DNA of 42,779 bases from the NCBI GenBank assembly GCA_949299185.1, contig CASFZR010000027.1:1-42779 (forward strand), in the 5' to 3' direction. Position 1 is the stretch's first letter. Each line of letters starts with the position of its first letter. Source of the stretch: an uncultured Spirochaetales bacterium. GTDB taxonomy: Bacteria; Spirochaetota; Spirochaetia; Sphaerochaetales; Sphaerochaetaceae. Made by a program: the position numbers and the translations under genes. The notes under the pieces were generated by a model. It ran no database searches and had not been told where the DNA came from. It saw nothing but the letters and a program-made list of their open reading frames with translations. Below, one piece after another: positions 8,015 through 18,358 of this stretch.

Positions 8015-9610
8015 ATGGCAGAGCATATCTACATATTCGACACTACCCTTAGGGATGGAGAGCAGGCTCCGGGCTACAGCATGAACCTGGAGGAGAAGAT
8101 CAGGATGGCTAAGCAGCTTGAGGCCCTAGGGGTGGATATAATCGAAGCGGGCTTTGCCATCTCCTCGCCCGGCGACTTCGAGTCGGTCGAGGCTATCTCC
8201 AAGGCGGTCAAGAACGTCACCGTGGCGTCTCTTGCCCGCGCGCTTAAGAAGGATATAGACGCGGCATACAATGCCGTGAAGGGCGCTGAGAGCCCACGTA
8301 TCCATGTCTTCCTCGCGACCTCGGACCTCCATCTGCAGTACAAGCTGAAGATGTCGCGCGATGAGGCATTCGAGAGGATCAGCGAGAGCGTGAGGTACGC
8401 GCGCTCGCTCTGTCCCGATGTCGAGTTCTCCCTTGAGGACGCGACCAGGACGGATATCGACTATATGTGCCGCGTGGTCGAGGAGGCCATCAGGTGCGGC
8501 GCCACGACGATCAACCTGCCTGATACTGTAGGCTACGCATCCCCGACGGATATAACGGAGATGGTCTCCGCGGTCCGCAACCGCGTCCCTAACATCGACA
8601 AGGCCGTGATCTCCATGCACTGCCATGATGATCTGGGACTTGCGGTCGCGAACTCGCTCGCCGGCGTCAGGGCAGGTGCGAGGCAGATAGAGTGTACGCT
8701 CTGCGGTATCGGAGAGAGGGCGGGAAACGCGCCTCTTGAGGAGTCCGTGATGGCGATGAAGACACGCCCTGACCTCTATCCGTACGATCTCTCGATCAGG
8801 ACGGAGGAGCTTTTCCGCTCTGCCCGCCTTCTCTCGACGATCACCGGAGTAAAGATCTTCCCGTCAAAGGCCATCGTCGGAGATAATGCCTTCGCCCATG
8901 AGTCAGGCATCCACCAGCATGGCATGATGGCCAACTCCAAGACCTATGAGATCATGACCCCGGAGAGCGTGGGCGTGGTCAAGACGAGCTACGTGCTTGG
9001 CAAGCACTCCGGCCAGCATGCGTTCCGCAAGAAGCTCGAGGATCTCGGCTTCGTCCTGCCGGAGAATGAGGTAGCGGAGCTTTTCGCCTCCTTCAAGAAC
9101 CTCTGCGACAGGAAGAAGAACGTGACCGACCGCGATATCATCGCGCTTGTCGAGTCCACCGAGCATGACAGCGAGAAGAAGGTGTGGTCGCTTATCTCAT
9201 ACGTAGTGAACAGCGGCAACAAGATGACCAGCACCGCCTGCATCAGCCTGCAGAAGGAGGGGAAGGCCTATGAGGGAATCGCCTCGGGTACAGGCCCTGT
9301 CTATGCGGCACTCCGCGCGGTGGAGAAGATCATCCGCCATCCGTTCTCCCTTGAGGACTACCAGCTCCAGGCCGTCACGGAGCATCGCGACGCGCTCGGT
9401 GAGGCGATCGTGAAGATCTCCGATGGCTCTAATGTCTACAGGGGTCGCGGTGTCTCCACGGATGTCATCGAGGCTTCGATCCTCGCCTGCCTCTCAGCGG
9501 TGAACAGGATGCTCGATGGCGAGGCTTCATCCATCAGCGGCGGCGAGAGCGCTGTCACGATGTCCTTCGATAACGATATGCTGATGGGACACACCGACAA
9601 GGAGGCCTGA
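8015..9610 (+). CDS. leuA: 2-isopropylmalate synthase
   Basis: This enzyme condenses acetyl-CoA with 2-oxoisovalerate, the first committed step to leucine. The 531-residue chain has the DRE-TIM barrel with [13 protein letters not shown] (near residue 8), the metal-binding HCHDD and the [13 protein letters not shown] motif. The C-terminal part from about residue 390 (TSTACISL, then [20 protein letters not shown]) is the LeuA regulatory domain that binds leucine. That domain, and the setting among leu genes, favour LeuA; citramalate synthase or homocitrate synthase is less likely. Two ATGs in a row at 8012 and 8015 follow AAGGAG (8002-8007); spacing favours 8015. The next gene starts 3 bases after its stop. 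Confidence 0.93.
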   Translation: MAEHIYIFDTTLRDGEQAPGYSMNLEEKIRMAKQLEALGVDIIEAGFAISSPGDFESVEAISKAVKNVTVASLARALKKDIDAAYNAVKGAESPRIHVFLATSDLHLQYKLKMSRDEAFERISESVRYARSLCPDVEFSLEDATRTDIDYMCRVVEEAIRCGATTINLPDTVGYASPTDITEMVSAVRNRVPNIDKAVISMHCHDDLGLAVANSLAGVRAGARQIECTLCGIGERAGNAPLEESVMAMKTRPDLYPYDLSIRTEELFRSARLLSTITGVKIFPSKAIVGDNAFAHESGIHQHGMMANSKTYEIMTPESVGVVKTSYVLGKHSGQHAFRKKLEDLGFVLPENEVAELFASFKNLCDRKKNVTDRDIIALVESTEHDSEKKVWSLISYVVNSGNKMTSTACISLQKEGKAYEGIASGTGPVYAALRAVEKIIRHPFSLEDYQLQAVTEHRDALGEAIVKISDGSNVYRGRGVSTDVIEASILACLSAVNRMLDGEASSISGGESAVTMSFDNDMLMGHTDKEA

Positions 9611-9612
9611 GG

Positions 9613-10875
9613 ATGGGAATGACTATTACCGAGAAGATACTTGCCGCTGCCTCCCATGAGGAAGCCGTGCATCCTGGCCAGCTGATCATGGCTGACCTCT
9701 CGATGGTGCTTGGCAATGACATAACATCGCCTGTGGCGATAAAGGAGTTCCCGAAGTTCGGGAAGGATCATGTGTTCGACCGTGACAAGGTGGCCCTCGT
9801 CCCCGATCACTTCACTCCTAATAAGGATATAAAGGCGGCAGAGCAGTGCGCCTGCGTGCGTGCCTTCGCCTCTGCCGAGGATATAACCAACTACTTCGAG
9901 GTGGGAGAGGTCGGCGTGGAGCATGCCCTCCTTCCGGAGAAGGGCCTCGTGACAGCCGGCGACGTGGTGATCGGTGCTGACAGCCACACCTGCACGTATG
10001 GCGCGCTCGGTGCGTTCTCCACCGGCGTAGGCTCGACGGACATGGCAGCCGGCATGGCGATAGGCAAGGCCTGGTTCAAGGTTCCGGCCTCCATCCGCTT
10101 CGACCTTAAGGGCTCTCTCAGGAAGCGCGTAACGGGTAAGGACCTCATTCTCCATATCATAGGGATGATCGGCGTGGATGGCGCGCTCTACAAGGCGATG
10201 GAGTTCGCAGGTCCAGGCGTATCCTCGCTTTCGATGGATGACCGCTTCACCGTCTCCAACATGGCGATCGAGGCCGGTGCCAAGTGCGGCATCTTCCCCG
10301 TCGATGAGAAGACGCTCTCATACCTCAAGGAGCATGGCGCCAAGGAGCCGAGGGTATTCTCCTCCGATCCCGACGCGGAGTATGAGAAGGTCTATGAGAT
10401 CGATCTTGCCACGGTAAATCCCACAGTTGCCTATCCTCATCTTCCGGAGAACGCCCATGATGCGTCGGAAGGCAGCTCCATCTCGATAGACCAGGTGGTG
10501 ATCGGAAGCTGCACCAACGGCCGCCTCTCGGATCTCAGGGCAGCTGCGGAGATATTCAAGGGCCATCATGTGGCCAAGGGGCTGAGGTGCCTGATAATCC
10601 CCGCTACTCCGCGCATCTGGCGCGAGGCCATGGATGAGGGGCTCTTCAGCATCTTCACTGACGCTGGCTGCGTGATCTCCCCGCCTACCTGCGGGCCATG
10701 CCTTGGTGGATACATGGGCATACTCAGCAAGGGAGAGAGGTGCGTCTCCACCACGAACCGCAACTTCGTGGGCAGGATGGGACACCCTGAGAGCGAGGTC
10801 TATCTCGCATCCCCGTATACCGCGGCAGCGTCCGCGATAGCGGGACATATCGCTGATCCGGAGGATTTCTCATGA
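9613..10875 (+). CDS. leuC: 3-isopropylmalate dehydratase, large subunit
   Basis: With LeuD this [4Fe-4S] enzyme isomerises 2-isopropylmalate to 3-isopropylmalate. The 420-residue length is that of the short LeuC class found in archaea and many anaerobes, not the roughly 465-residue enteric form. Cluster ligands are the Cys in GSCTNGR and the pair in [10 protein letters not shown]; substrate-binding [14 protein letters not shown] is also present. The start at 9613 is set by AAGGAGG inside the end of leuA. It overlaps leuD by 4 bases (ATGA). Confidence 0.95.
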   Translation: MGMTITEKILAAASHEEAVHPGQLIMADLSMVLGNDITSPVAIKEFPKFGKDHVFDRDKVALVPDHFTPNKDIKAAEQCACVRAFASAEDITNYFEVGEVGVEHALLPEKGLVTAGDVVIGADSHTCTYGALGAFSTGVGSTDMAAGMAIGKAWFKVPASIRFDLKGSLRKRVTGKDLILHIIGMIGVDGALYKAMEFAGPGVSSLSMDDRFTVSNMAIEAGAKCGIFPVDEKTLSYLKEHGAKEPRVFSSDPDAEYEKVYEIDLATVNPTVAYPHLPENAHDASEGSSISIDQVVIGSCTNGRLSDLRAAAEIFKGHHVAKGLRCLIIPATPRIWREAMDEGLFSIFTDAGCVISPPTCGPCLGGYMGILSKGERCVSTTNRNFVGRMGHPESEVYLASPYTAAASAIAGHIADPEDFS

Positions 10876-11360
10876 AGGCAGAAGGAAAGGTTTTCCGTTA
10901 CGGGAACAATGTGGATACCGATGTGATAATCCCTGCGAGGTACCTCAATACCTCCGACCATGGAGAGCTTGCCGCGCACTGCATGGAGGACATAGACCCT
11001 GATTTCATCAGGAAGGTGGAGAAAGGCGATATCATCGTGGCAGGGCGCAACTTCGGGTGCGGCTCCTCGCGCGAGCATGCGCCTATAGCCATAAAGGCCT
11101 CCGGCGTCAGCTGCGTGATCGCGGAGTCCTTCGCCAGGATCTTCTACCGCAACTCGCTGAATATCGGACTGCCGATCCTTGAGTGCAAGGCCGCTTCCGA
11201 GGAGATCGCTGCGGGAGATAAGGTCTCCGTGGATTACTCCACGGGCGTCATAACCGATGAGACTACGGGCAGGAGCTATCAGGCGGAGCCGTTCCCGCCG
11301 TTCATGCAGAGCCTCATCCAGGCTGGCGGGCTTGCCGCTTATATCAAGGAGAATTACTGA
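10872..11360 (+). CDS. leuD: 3-isopropylmalate dehydratase, small subunit
   Basis: This is the swivel subunit of isopropylmalate isomerase. At 162 residues it is of the short class that pairs with short LeuC. Family marks are [16 protein letters not shown] near the start, [15 protein letters not shown] in the middle and the [19 protein letters not shown] stretch. Its ATG overlaps the leuC stop and its stop overlaps the leuB start (TGATG), so the three genes are probably translationally coupled. Confidence 0.95.
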   Translation: MKAEGKVFRYGNNVDTDVIIPARYLNTSDHGELAAHCMEDIDPDFIRKVEKGDIIVAGRNFGCGSSREHAPIAIKASGVSCVIAESFARIFYRNSLNIGLPILECKAASEEIAAGDKVSVDYSTGVITDETTGRSYQAEPFPPFMQSLIQAGGLAAYIKENY

Positions 11361-12427
11361 TGAAGATGAAGATAGCGCTCGTCCCCGGTGACGGGATCGG
11401 TCCTGATATCGTCCGGGAGGCAGTGCGCGTGCTTGACCGCGTGGCCTCTGTCTATGGCCATGAGATCAGCTATGCGGAGGTCGATGCCGGCGGCATCTCG
11501 ATCGACAAGTACGGTATACCGCTTACCGAGGATGCCCTTGAGAGGGCGAAGGCCTCCGACGCTGTCCTCCTCGGCGCTGTCGGCGGTCCTAAGTGGGATA
11601 GCGTTCCCGGTCCGAAGAGGCCAGAGAAGGGTCTTCTGGGCCTCAGAAGCGGCCTCGGCCTCTTCTGCAACTTCCGTCCTGCCGTCATCTACCCGGAGCT
11701 TTCCGCGGCATCGCCGCTCAAGGACTCGATCATCGCGAAGGGCGTTGACCTATTGGTGGTGAGGGAGCTGACCGGCGGCATCTACTTCGGAGAGAGGGGC
11801 CGCAGCGACGACGGAGAGGAAGCGTATGACACGATGAAGTACTCCAAGGGGGAGATCAGGCGCATTGCCGCCAAGGCATTCGAGGCGGCCATGGGGCGTA
11901 GGAAGAAGGTCACTCTCGTGGACAAGGCCAACGTGCTTGAGTCATCAAGGCTCTGGAGGGAGACGGTCTCCGAGTTTGCCGTATCCTACCCTGAGGTCGA
12001 GCTTGATTTCATGTATGTGGACAACGCCGCGATGCAGCTTGTCCGCGATCCCTCGCGTTTCGACGTGCTTCTGACCGAGAACATGTTTGGCGACATACTC
12101 TCCGATGAGGCCTCGATGATCACGGGATCCATCGGGATGCTCTCCTCCGCGTCGCTGAGGGAGGATAGCTTCGGCATGTACGAGCCGATCCATGGCTCTG
12201 CCCCCGATATCGCGGGAATGGATATCGCGAACCCGATAGCCACGATACTCTCAGCCGCCTCGATGCTCCGCTACTCATTCTCCCTTGAGAAGGAGGCCGT
12301 GGCGATAGAAGACGCGGTGAAGGGCGCGCTTGCAGATGGCGTCCGTACCCGTGACATCGCCGTAGAGGGGGAGAGGACCGTAGGGACCGCTGAGTGCGGA
12401 CGCGAGATAGAAGGAAGGATAGGATGA
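11360..12427 (+). CDS. leuB: 3-isopropylmalate dehydrogenase
   Basis: This enzyme oxidises and decarboxylates 3-isopropylmalate to 2-oxoisocaproate with NAD, the third leucine-specific step. The 355 residues show [11 protein letters not shown] at the start, the substrate-binding [12 protein letters not shown], the [10 protein letters not shown] loop, the metal-binding DNAAMQL and DILSDEAS, and the cofactor motif [12 protein letters not shown]. The ATG at 11360 follows AAGGAG by 8 bases; the next ATG at 11366 is less well placed. Its stop overlaps the ilvD start. Confidence 0.96.
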   Translation: MKMKIALVPGDGIGPDIVREAVRVLDRVASVYGHEISYAEVDAGGISIDKYGIPLTEDALERAKASDAVLLGAVGGPKWDSVPGPKRPEKGLLGLRSGLGLFCNFRPAVIYPELSAASPLKDSIIAKGVDLLVVRELTGGIYFGERGRSDDGEEAYDTMKYSKGEIRRIAAKAFEAAMGRRKKVTLVDKANVLESSRLWRETVSEFAVSYPEVELDFMYVDNAAMQLVRDPSRFDVLLTENMFGDILSDEASMITGSIGMLSSASLREDSFGMYEPIHGSAPDIAGMDIANPIATILSAASMLRYSFSLEKEAVAIEDAVKGALADGVRTRDIAVEGERTVGTAECGREIEGRIG

Positions 12428-14097
12428 GATCTGATCAGATGAAGAAGGGTGTCCAGAAGGCGCCCCATAGATCGTTGATGAAGGCCCTTGGCTGGACGGA
12501 TAGGGAGATCGCGATGCCGACGATCGGCATAGTCTCCGCCCATAATGAGATCATCCCCGGCCACGTCGAGCTGGACAGGATCACAGAGGCGGTGAAGGCC
12601 GGTGTGAGGGAGAATGGGGGCAACCCCGTCATGTTCCCCGTGATCGGCGTCTGCGATGGCATCGCCATGGGACACAAGGGCATGAAGTACTCCCTTGCCT
12701 CCCGTGAGCTTATCGCGGACAGCATCGAGGTAATGGCCACCGCGCACCCCTTTGACGCGCTGGTCTTCATCCCCAACTGCGACAAGATCGTCCCGGGCAT
12801 GCTGATGGCCGCCGCCCGCCTCGATATCCCCTCGATATTCGTCTCCGGCGGTCCGATGCTTGCCGGGCACATAAAGGGAGGAGACAAGCGGGGGATGAGC
12901 CTTTCCTCGATGTTCGAGGCCGTCGGGCGCTATGCTGACGGGAAGATGAGCGACGAGGAGTTCCTCGACTGGGAGAACAGCGCCTGTCCTTCCTGCGGCT
13001 CCTGCTCCGGCATGTACACGGCCAACTCGATGAACTGCCTTACCGAGGTGATCGGCATGGCCCTCCCTGGCAATGGCACGATTCCTGCTGTCTACTCCGA
13101 GAGGGTCAGGCTCGCCAAGGAGACGGGCTATCAGGTGATGGAGCTGCTGAAGAAGGGCATCACGAGCCGCCAGATCATGACGGAGGATGCCTTCATGAAC
13201 GCCCTCTCTGTCGATATGGCCCTCGGTTGCTCGACGAACACGATGCTCCACCTCCCGGCTATCGCCCATGAGGCCGGTATCGAGATAGATATCTTCAAGG
13301 CCAACGATATAAGCCGCCGTGTCCCGAACCTCTGCCATCTGGCGCCAGCAGGTCCCCATCATATCGAGGATCTCTATCAGGCTGGCGGGGTGATGGCCGT
13401 GATGAAGGAGCTGGACAAGCGCTCTCTGCTCTCCCGTGACCTTCTCACCGTTACCGGTGGCACGATCTCCGAGTCCTACTCAAAGGCCCGCAACACAGAT
13501 CCCGAGGTGATACGTCCGATCGAGAACCCGTATTCCGAGACCGGCGGCATCGCGGTGCTTTCAGGCACGCTCGCTCCTGAGGGCGCGGTGGTGAAGAAGA
13601 GCGCGGTCGCCCCTGAGATGCTCGTGCATAAGGGACCTGCCCGCGTCTTCAACAGCGAGGAGGAGGCCAGCGAGGCGATCTTCGGCAGGAAGATCAACCC
13701 AGGAGACGTCATCATCATCCGCTATGAAGGACCTAAGGGAGGCCCGGGAATGAGGGAGATGCTCGGACCTACATCCGCGATCCAGGGTATGGGACTGGGA
13801 ACCTCGGTCGCCCTCATCACAGATGGCCGCTTCTCCGGTGCCACCCGTGGCGCGTCGATCGGGCACGTCTCTCCGGAGGCTGCCTCCGGCGGCCCGATAG
13901 GCCTCGTGGAGGAAGGGGATGAGATCCTTATAGATATCCCGAACGAGAAGCTCGACCTCCTGGTGGACGAGAGCGTCCTTGCCGAGAGGAGGAAGGCCTA
14001 CAGGCCTCATGAGAGCGAGATAAGAAGCGGATACCTCTACAGGTATTCGAAGCATGTCACGTCCGCGCGTCAGGGCGCGGTTCTGCTGGAGGACTGA
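12424..14097 (+). CDS. ilvD: Dihydroxy-acid dehydratase
   Basis: This Fe-S enzyme dehydrates 2,3-dihydroxy acids to the oxo acids of valine and isoleucine. The 557-residue length is normal. Cluster Cys lie in [12 protein letters not shown] and [31 protein letters not shown] and the closing [20 protein letters not shown] stretch are typical. The start is ATG at 12424, overlapping the leuB stop (ATGA); the open frame begins 30 bases earlier inside leuB without a ribosome site. ilvB follows directly with no gap. Confidence 0.95.
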   Translation: MRSDQMKKGVQKAPHRSLMKALGWTDREIAMPTIGIVSAHNEIIPGHVELDRITEAVKAGVRENGGNPVMFPVIGVCDGIAMGHKGMKYSLASRELIADSIEVMATAHPFDALVFIPNCDKIVPGMLMAAARLDIPSIFVSGGPMLAGHIKGGDKRGMSLSSMFEAVGRYADGKMSDEEFLDWENSACPSCGSCSGMYTANSMNCLTEVIGMALPGNGTIPAVYSERVRLAKETGYQVMELLKKGITSRQIMTEDAFMNALSVDMALGCSTNTMLHLPAIAHEAGIEIDIFKANDISRRVPNLCHLAPAGPHHIEDLYQAGGVMAVMKELDKRSLLSRDLLTVTGGTISESYSKARNTDPEVIRPIENPYSETGGIAVLSGTLAPEGAVVKKSAVAPEMLVHKGPARVFNSEEEASEAIFGRKINPGDVIIIRYEGPKGGPGMREMLGPTSAIQGMGLGTSVALITDGRFSGATRGASIGHVSPEAASGGPIGLVEEGDEILIDIPNEKLDLLVDESVLAERRKAYRPHESEIRSGYLYRYSKHVTSARQGAVLLED

Positions 14098-15783
14098 TTG
14101 AAGATCTCAGGTGCTGATATAATCGTTGAATGTCTGATCGAGGAGGGTGTCGATACCGTCTTCGGCTATCCCGGAGGGCAGGTGATCCCTCTCTATGACG
14201 CGCTCTACCGCAACAAGGGGAGGATCCGCCATATCCTCACCGCCCATGAGCAGGGGGCAAGCCATGCCGCTGATGGCTACGCGCGCTCTACCGGACGCCC
14301 CGGCGTGTGCATCGCCACCTCGGGCCCTGGAGCCACCAATCTCGTGACGGGGCTTGCCACTGCCTACATGGATTCCGTCCCGATGGTCGCCATAACGGGC
14401 AACGTTCCGATGGCGCTTCTGGGCAAGGATAGCTTCCAGGAGGTAGATATTGCGGGCATAACCCTCGCGATCACCAAGCATAACTACATCGTGAACAGGA
14501 TCGAGGACCTCGCGTCCACTATCCGCGAGGCGTTCTATATCGCGAAGGAAGGACGCCCCGGCCCTGTCCTCATCGATGTTCCCAAGAACGTCCAGGAAGG
14601 GCTCTATGAGTTCGAGAACGCGCCTGTGAGGGAGGTCCTTCCCGTGCAGTCGAGGCTGAAGGAGAGGGACCTTGAGGCCGCGGTCGAGCTTATAAGGTCA
14701 GCGGAACGCCCGATGTGCTACATCGGCGGCGGCGTCATCCGCTCCGATGCGTCCGATCTGGTCAACCAGTTCCTGGAGCGCATCGATGCGCCGGTAGGCT
14801 CCTCATTGATGGGACTCGGTGCCGTCTCCTCATCCTCGGAGCGCTTCACCGGAATGATAGGCATGCACGGCACGAGGCTCTCCAACACCTCGATCAATGG
14901 CTGCGACCTCCTGATCGTCATCGGCGCGCGCTTCTCCGATCGCGTGATATCAAAGGGAAGCACCTTCGCCCGTCAGGCCCGCATCATCCAGATAGATGTC
15001 GATCCCGCGGAGTTCAACAAGAATATCATGACGGAGATCCACATAGTGGCAGACGTGAAGGTTGCCCTTGAGCGCCTTCTCGCGATGCTTCCTGAGAAGC
15101 TCTCCCACAAGGCCTGGATGGATGAGATCGCTCAGAAGAGAAAGCGCTTCCCGGTACAGGTATCGACAGCGGCCTCCCGCCCGAAGGAGATCCTTGAGGC
15201 CCTTGAGAGCGTCCTTCCTGAGGATAGCTACATCACGACGGAGGTAGGCCAGCATCAGATGTGGGCCGCCCAGTTCCTCAAGAGCCATAGGCCGCGCCAT
15301 TTCCTCACCTCAGGCGGACTCGGGACGATGGGCTATGGAACCGGTGCATCCATCGGAACGCAGGTGTCGCATCCGGAGGCAAGGGTGGTGAATATCGCTG
15401 GAGATGGATCGTTCAGGATGAACTGCAACGAGCTTGCCACGATCGCGCGCTACCAGCTGCCGATCATCATACTTGTGATGAATAACCACGCCCTCGGCAT
15501 GGTGAGGCAGTGGCAGACGCTGTTCTATGACCGCCATTACTCCGAGACCACCCTCGACACTCCCCTTGACTGGGTGACACTGGCAAAGGCCTATGGCATC
15601 GAGGGAATGAGGCTCATGCCTGAGGATGATCCTAAGGAGGTGCTTGCTAAGGCCGTGAAGCTCGGCAAGGCCGTCGTGATAGACGCCATCATCCCCACCG
15701 ATGACAAGGTCTATCCCATGGTCGCTCCCGGCGCCTCTATCTCCGACATGATCGGCTTCGTGGACATGGAGTCACTGGATTAA
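14098..15783 (+). CDS. ilvB: Acetolactate synthase, large catalytic subunit
   Basis: This thiamine-diphosphate enzyme joins two pyruvates, or pyruvate and 2-oxobutyrate, in the first common step of branched-chain synthesis. The 561 residues start GADIIVECLIEEGVDTVFGYPGG. The catalytic Glu lies in HEQGASHAADGYAR, the FAD-region stretch is IGARFSDRVISKGS, and the thiamine motif runs from GDGSFRMN to MNNHALG. The start codon is TTG, directly after the ilvD stop, with GGAGG 5 bases upstream. It is the last gene of the operon and is followed by a palindromic terminator. Confidence 0.95.
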   Translation: MKISGADIIVECLIEEGVDTVFGYPGGQVIPLYDALYRNKGRIRHILTAHEQGASHAADGYARSTGRPGVCIATSGPGATNLVTGLATAYMDSVPMVAITGNVPMALLGKDSFQEVDIAGITLAITKHNYIVNRIEDLASTIREAFYIAKEGRPGPVLIDVPKNVQEGLYEFENAPVREVLPVQSRLKERDLEAAVELIRSAERPMCYIGGGVIRSDASDLVNQFLERIDAPVGSSLMGLGAVSSSSERFTGMIGMHGTRLSNTSINGCDLLIVIGARFSDRVISKGSTFARQARIIQIDVDPAEFNKNIMTEIHIVADVKVALERLLAMLPEKLSHKAWMDEIAQKRKRFPVQVSTAASRPKEILEALESVLPEDSYITTEVGQHQMWAAQFLKSHRPRHFLTSGGLGTMGYGTGASIGTQVSHPEARVVNIAGDGSFRMNCNELATIARYQLPIIILVMNNHALGMVRQWQTLFYDRHYSETTLDTPLDWVTLAKAYGIEGMRLMPEDDPKEVLAKAVKLGKAVVIDAIIPTDDKVYPMVAPGASISDMIGFVDMESLD

Positions 15784-15811
15784 AAAGAAAAACAGATAAC
15801 ACTTACTTTAG

Positions 15812-15837
15812 ACTAAGGGCCCGATCGGGCCCTTAGT
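15812..15837. terminator. Perfect palindrome ending the ilv-leu operon
   Basis: A 26-base perfect palindrome centred on CCGATCGG, with arms ACTAAGGGCCCGA, lies 28 bases after ilvB and 37 bases after the end of the convergent AlbA_2 gene on the other strand. No T-run follows at once on either strand, so it may be a weak bidirectional terminator or a protein site. Confidence 0.6.
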
Positions 15838-15874
15838 ACTTGAGTAGTGGTAAATTATCAAAAGAATAAATCAA

Positions 15875-17236
15875 TCACTCAAGTACGTTCCAGCCGCCTT
15901 TCTTATCACTACCGAATCTTTGTATCTTATTCGCTTTTATCAGATTCTGGATTAATCTCCTTGCCGTTATGTACGAGACATTCAGTTCTGTGGCGATGGT
16001 GGAATATGTCGCGGATGGATTTTCCTTTAACAGAGTTAAAAGCCTTCCTTCATTTGTCTCATTTACCTGCTCATTTACCTGCTCATTTACCTGCTCATTT
16101 ACCTGCTCAGCCGGCCTTGTATCTAGTTCTTTTCTGTAGAATATGACCACGAATCCTGACTTCTGCACCTCGAACTCGCATCTGCATCCGCTTTCATTAC
16201 AGGCATCGACTATACGCTTGAGGCCTGTGCCGAAGCTCTCGATATCCTTTGAGTAATATAGGATCGAGGCAATGAGGGGGTTACGGCGGACAGGACGCTT
16301 CCTGCCGTCTATGAAGTCCTGTGGTGATAATCCCGAAGGAAACGTTCCTGGATTGTATATCTCAACCCTGTCTGGATGTATTGTCACCTCATTGGATTGG
16401 CAGGCTCCGTAGTCCTTATGGCAAAATGAGTTCATGAGAGCTTCTCTTACGGCATCCAAAGGGATTTCCGGGATCTCTTTCCGCTGAAGCGATCCATCGA
16501 ATTCGACTCTCCACCGGATGTTGCTTGCTATGTATCTTTCAGCCCGTGCGACGAGTTCGAATATGGGAGCCCTTTCCCTCTGGATATCGAGGAAGGTAAG
16601 GCGTTCCTTTCCTGCGAAGATTGCCATCTGTATCTCCGCATACAGGCTTTCGTGGAAGAGGACCATTCCGGCATTAAGGAGCCTGTTACCGTTTGTAAGC
16701 ATCAGCTTGTCGAGGGTGGTTGCCTTATCCTGGTATGCGAAGGTTATCCTCTTTGCTGATATCCCTCTATCGACATAGCTCTTCACCAGCTTCTCATCGA
16801 CCTGATCCACCGTGAATGGTGATATCTGCTTTTCCCAGGGATCCTCAGACTGCCTTCCCTTGAAGAATGACTCAAGCTCCTCCCTTGTCATCATGAGGTC
16901 TTCATCTGCAACCCTTATCCTCGCGATCCCATAGGCAAGGTAGGGAGTATTGTATCCTTCGAAAGAGATGTGTATGCAGTCCTTACCGTCAATGACTACC
17001 GTATTGATCTCAGGGAATATCTGGGGTTCGATGTGATTCGCAATGGCCTGGCTTACCTCTCTGAGGGTCTTCTCATTGATTACCTGTCCTACAGGCGTGC
17101 CATCGCTCCTTATACCGAAATATAGCTCTCCCTTCTGGTGCTTGTTGAGGATCGAGGCAATGGAAATAACGGCTTCCTTAAGCTCTCCTGTCGATTTCTT
17201 GTATTCAAGCGTTTCGCTTTCCATTCCCAGATTCAT
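15875..17236 (-). CDS. AlbA_2/Schlafen-type ATP-binding regulator
   Basis: This 453-residue protein has the layout of the RecG-like transcriptional regulators. An N-terminal AlbA_2 (Schlafen) domain spans about residues 5-125, with ETLEYKKS, the HQKGELYFGIRSDG strand and RIRVADEDLMM. A HATPase-like C-terminal part follows, with IPLDAVREALMNSFCHKDY and DRVEIYNPGTFPSG. After a QVNE-repeat linker comes a winged helix (ATYSTIATELNVSYITARRLI). AAGGAG precedes the ATG by 5 bases. Such proteins are common near mobile DNA and in stress or defence loci; the target is unknown. It is convergent with ilvB and close to the prophage, but nothing shows it belongs to it. Confidence 0.85.
   Translation of the reverse strand: MNLGMESETLEYKKSTGELKEAVISIASILNKHQKGELYFGIRSDGTPVGQVINEKTLREVSQAIANHIEPQIFPEINTVVIDGKDCIHISFEGYNTPYLAYGIARIRVADEDLMMTREELESFFKGRQSEDPWEKQISPFTVDQVDEKLVKSYVDRGISAKRITFAYQDKATTLDKLMLTNGNRLLNAGMVLFHESLYAEIQMAIFAGKERLTFLDIQRERAPIFELVARAERYIASNIRWRVEFDGSLQRKEIPEIPLDAVREALMNSFCHKDYGACQSNEVTIHPDRVEIYNPGTFPSGLSPQDFIDGRKRPVRRNPLIASILYYSKDIESFGTGLKRIVDACNESGCRCEFEVQKSGFVVIFYRKELDTRPAEQVNEQVNEQVNEQVNETNEGRLLTLLKENPSATYSTIATELNVSYITARRLIQNLIKANKIQRFGSDKKGGWNVLE
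16058..16105. repeat. Four perfect 12-bp tandem repeats in coding sequence
   Basis: The plus-strand unit CTCATTTACCTG is repeated four times and encodes EQVNEQVNEQVNEQVNE in the linker between the ATPase-like part and the winged helix of the AlbA_2 protein. Because the unit is 12 bp, gain or loss of copies keeps the frame and only changes linker length. Confidence 0.95.
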
Positions 17237-17297
17237 GATTGCTCCTTCTTAGTGAGTATAGCATGAATTGGTGATGCCCTTCGCGGACGTATGATAA
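17237..17297 (-). promoter_or_regulatory. Possible promoter of the AlbA_2 gene
   Basis: TATACT on the minus strand lies about 14 bases before the AAGGAG of the AlbA_2 gene; no good -35 is seen. The short gap suggests this gene may be transcribed alone or by read-through from the 300-residue gene upstream. Confidence 0.3.
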
Positions 17298-18200
17298 TCA
17301 GACCGTATTGACTATCCTTTCCTCGAAGAGGTCTGAGAGCCTGTAGCCATATGGCCTTATAAGCTCCAATAGGGTAGCGATCTGCAGCTTCCTGTCATTT
17401 CCATTCCTGAGTCCTTTGACCGCGCCCTGCCTTGACTCAGGATATGTCCTCACAAGCTCTGTCCATGTGCCGCTGCCGCTCATGTTGATGAATCTGTCGA
17501 GCAGGGCTTCCTTGGAGTTATCACCATCGATGGCTCCATCCCTCCCGATAAGAACGAGGTCATCATCCTCAAGCGCCTTGATAAAGGACTTCGTACTCAT
17601 TCCCCAGAACGCCGTAAGCTCCGCCAGTGATTCCACATATGGGTTGATGTAGTCCTTGCGTATGGCCTCAGAAAGCTCTATCTGCTCTCCCTTGAGGAAC
17701 ATCATGAGGTATGTCACGAGCATTGCCTCAGTGGGGATTCCATCATAGCTATATCCTTCGTTGATAAAGACTTCCTTTCCCTGGGGCGTGCGCTTGGATA
17801 TCATCTCGATCATGAAAAGAAGCTCTGTCGTCCTTATGTCAGGGGGAAGCATATGCAGGAGGGTAGAGAGCCTTGGGCATGAGCGCCGAGAATAGGATGC
17901 GTAGTAGTTGGATTGCTGCAGGGAATACCTCTTGATCATCTCGTATTTCGATATGTTCCCGTTGATGCTTCGCATGAGGTCCAGCACCGTTGGTCCATCC
18001 ACATGAAGCTTCACCGGAACCATGGAGTCTGGCACTGTCCCATGGAAGCCTGTATTGTCGAAGCATCCATAGAACTCGGCTATGGTGGGAAAGCCCAGCC
18101 TGTTGGCACAACCTCTCATCGTATTGAATGAAAGCGTGTTGAGCCTTGATAGCTCCGAATCCGTAAGCGTCATGTTGACCGAGTAGTTCTTGTAGCGCAC
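17298..18200 (-). CDS. Unrecognised protein with possible C-terminal HTH
   Basis: I do not recognise this gene. I place its start at GTG 18200, after AGAGGGGG; the open frame reaches back to 18317 but that part is low in complexity and overlaps promoter-like sequence. The 300-residue protein is soluble, with a long helical middle (SKYEMIKRYSLQQSNYYASY, PTEAMLVTYLMMFLKG). The last 60 residues (TWTELVRTYPESRQGAVKGL, then LQIATLLELIRPYGYRLSDL) have the spacing of an XRE-type helix-turn-helix, so a regulatory role is possible. It lies upstream of the AlbA_2 gene on the same strand and divergent from the lipoprotein gene. It could be chromosomal or a relic of an earlier mobile element. Confidence 0.6.
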   Translation of the reverse strand: MRYKNYSVNMTLTDSELSRLNTLSFNTMRGCANRLGFPTIAEFYGCFDNTGFHGTVPDSMVPVKLHVDGPTVLDLMRSINGNISKYEMIKRYSLQQSNYYASYSRRSCPRLSTLLHMLPPDIRTTELLFMIEMISKRTPQGKEVFINEGYSYDGIPTEAMLVTYLMMFLKGEQIELSEAIRKDYINPYVESLAELTAFWGMSTKSFIKALEDDDLVLIGRDGAIDGDNSKEALLDRFINMSGSGTWTELVRTYPESRQGAVKGLRNGNDRKLQIATLLELIRPYGYRLSDLFEERIVNTV

Positions 18201-18358
18201 TTTGCCCCCTCTAAAAAAACAAATTTTGTACAAATCTAGCACATCAGAGCCGAAAATCAAGCAAAAAGAATCCAAACTTGCATGAGTATGACAGTCAGCT
18301 TCCTTGATTCTTGCCATGACCGTAAACGGCCATCAGCCTAGAGGAAAGGAGCAAACCA
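18201..18358. promoter_or_regulatory. Divergent intergenic region
   Basis: On the minus strand TTGATT and TAGATT, 16 bases apart, lie upstream of the GTG start at 18200 and form a reasonable promoter, with a near-palindrome ATTTTGTACAAAT at about 18223-18235 next to it that may be an operator. No clear plus-strand promoter for the lipoprotein is seen. Confidence 0.35.

Noticed and set aside
9436..10155. 239-codon minus-strand ORF across leuA and leuC
   Set aside because: It is antisense to two well-supported enzyme genes and its protein has the His/Arg/Gly-rich look of a shadow frame.
12271..13362. 363-codon minus-strand ORF over leuB and ilvD
   Set aside because: It is a shadow of conserved leuB/ilvD coding sequence; long open antisense frames are common in GC-rich genes.
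16058..16105. CRISPR-like or iteron repeat
   Set aside because: The 12-bp units lie in frame inside a clear coding sequence and encode QVNE repeats.
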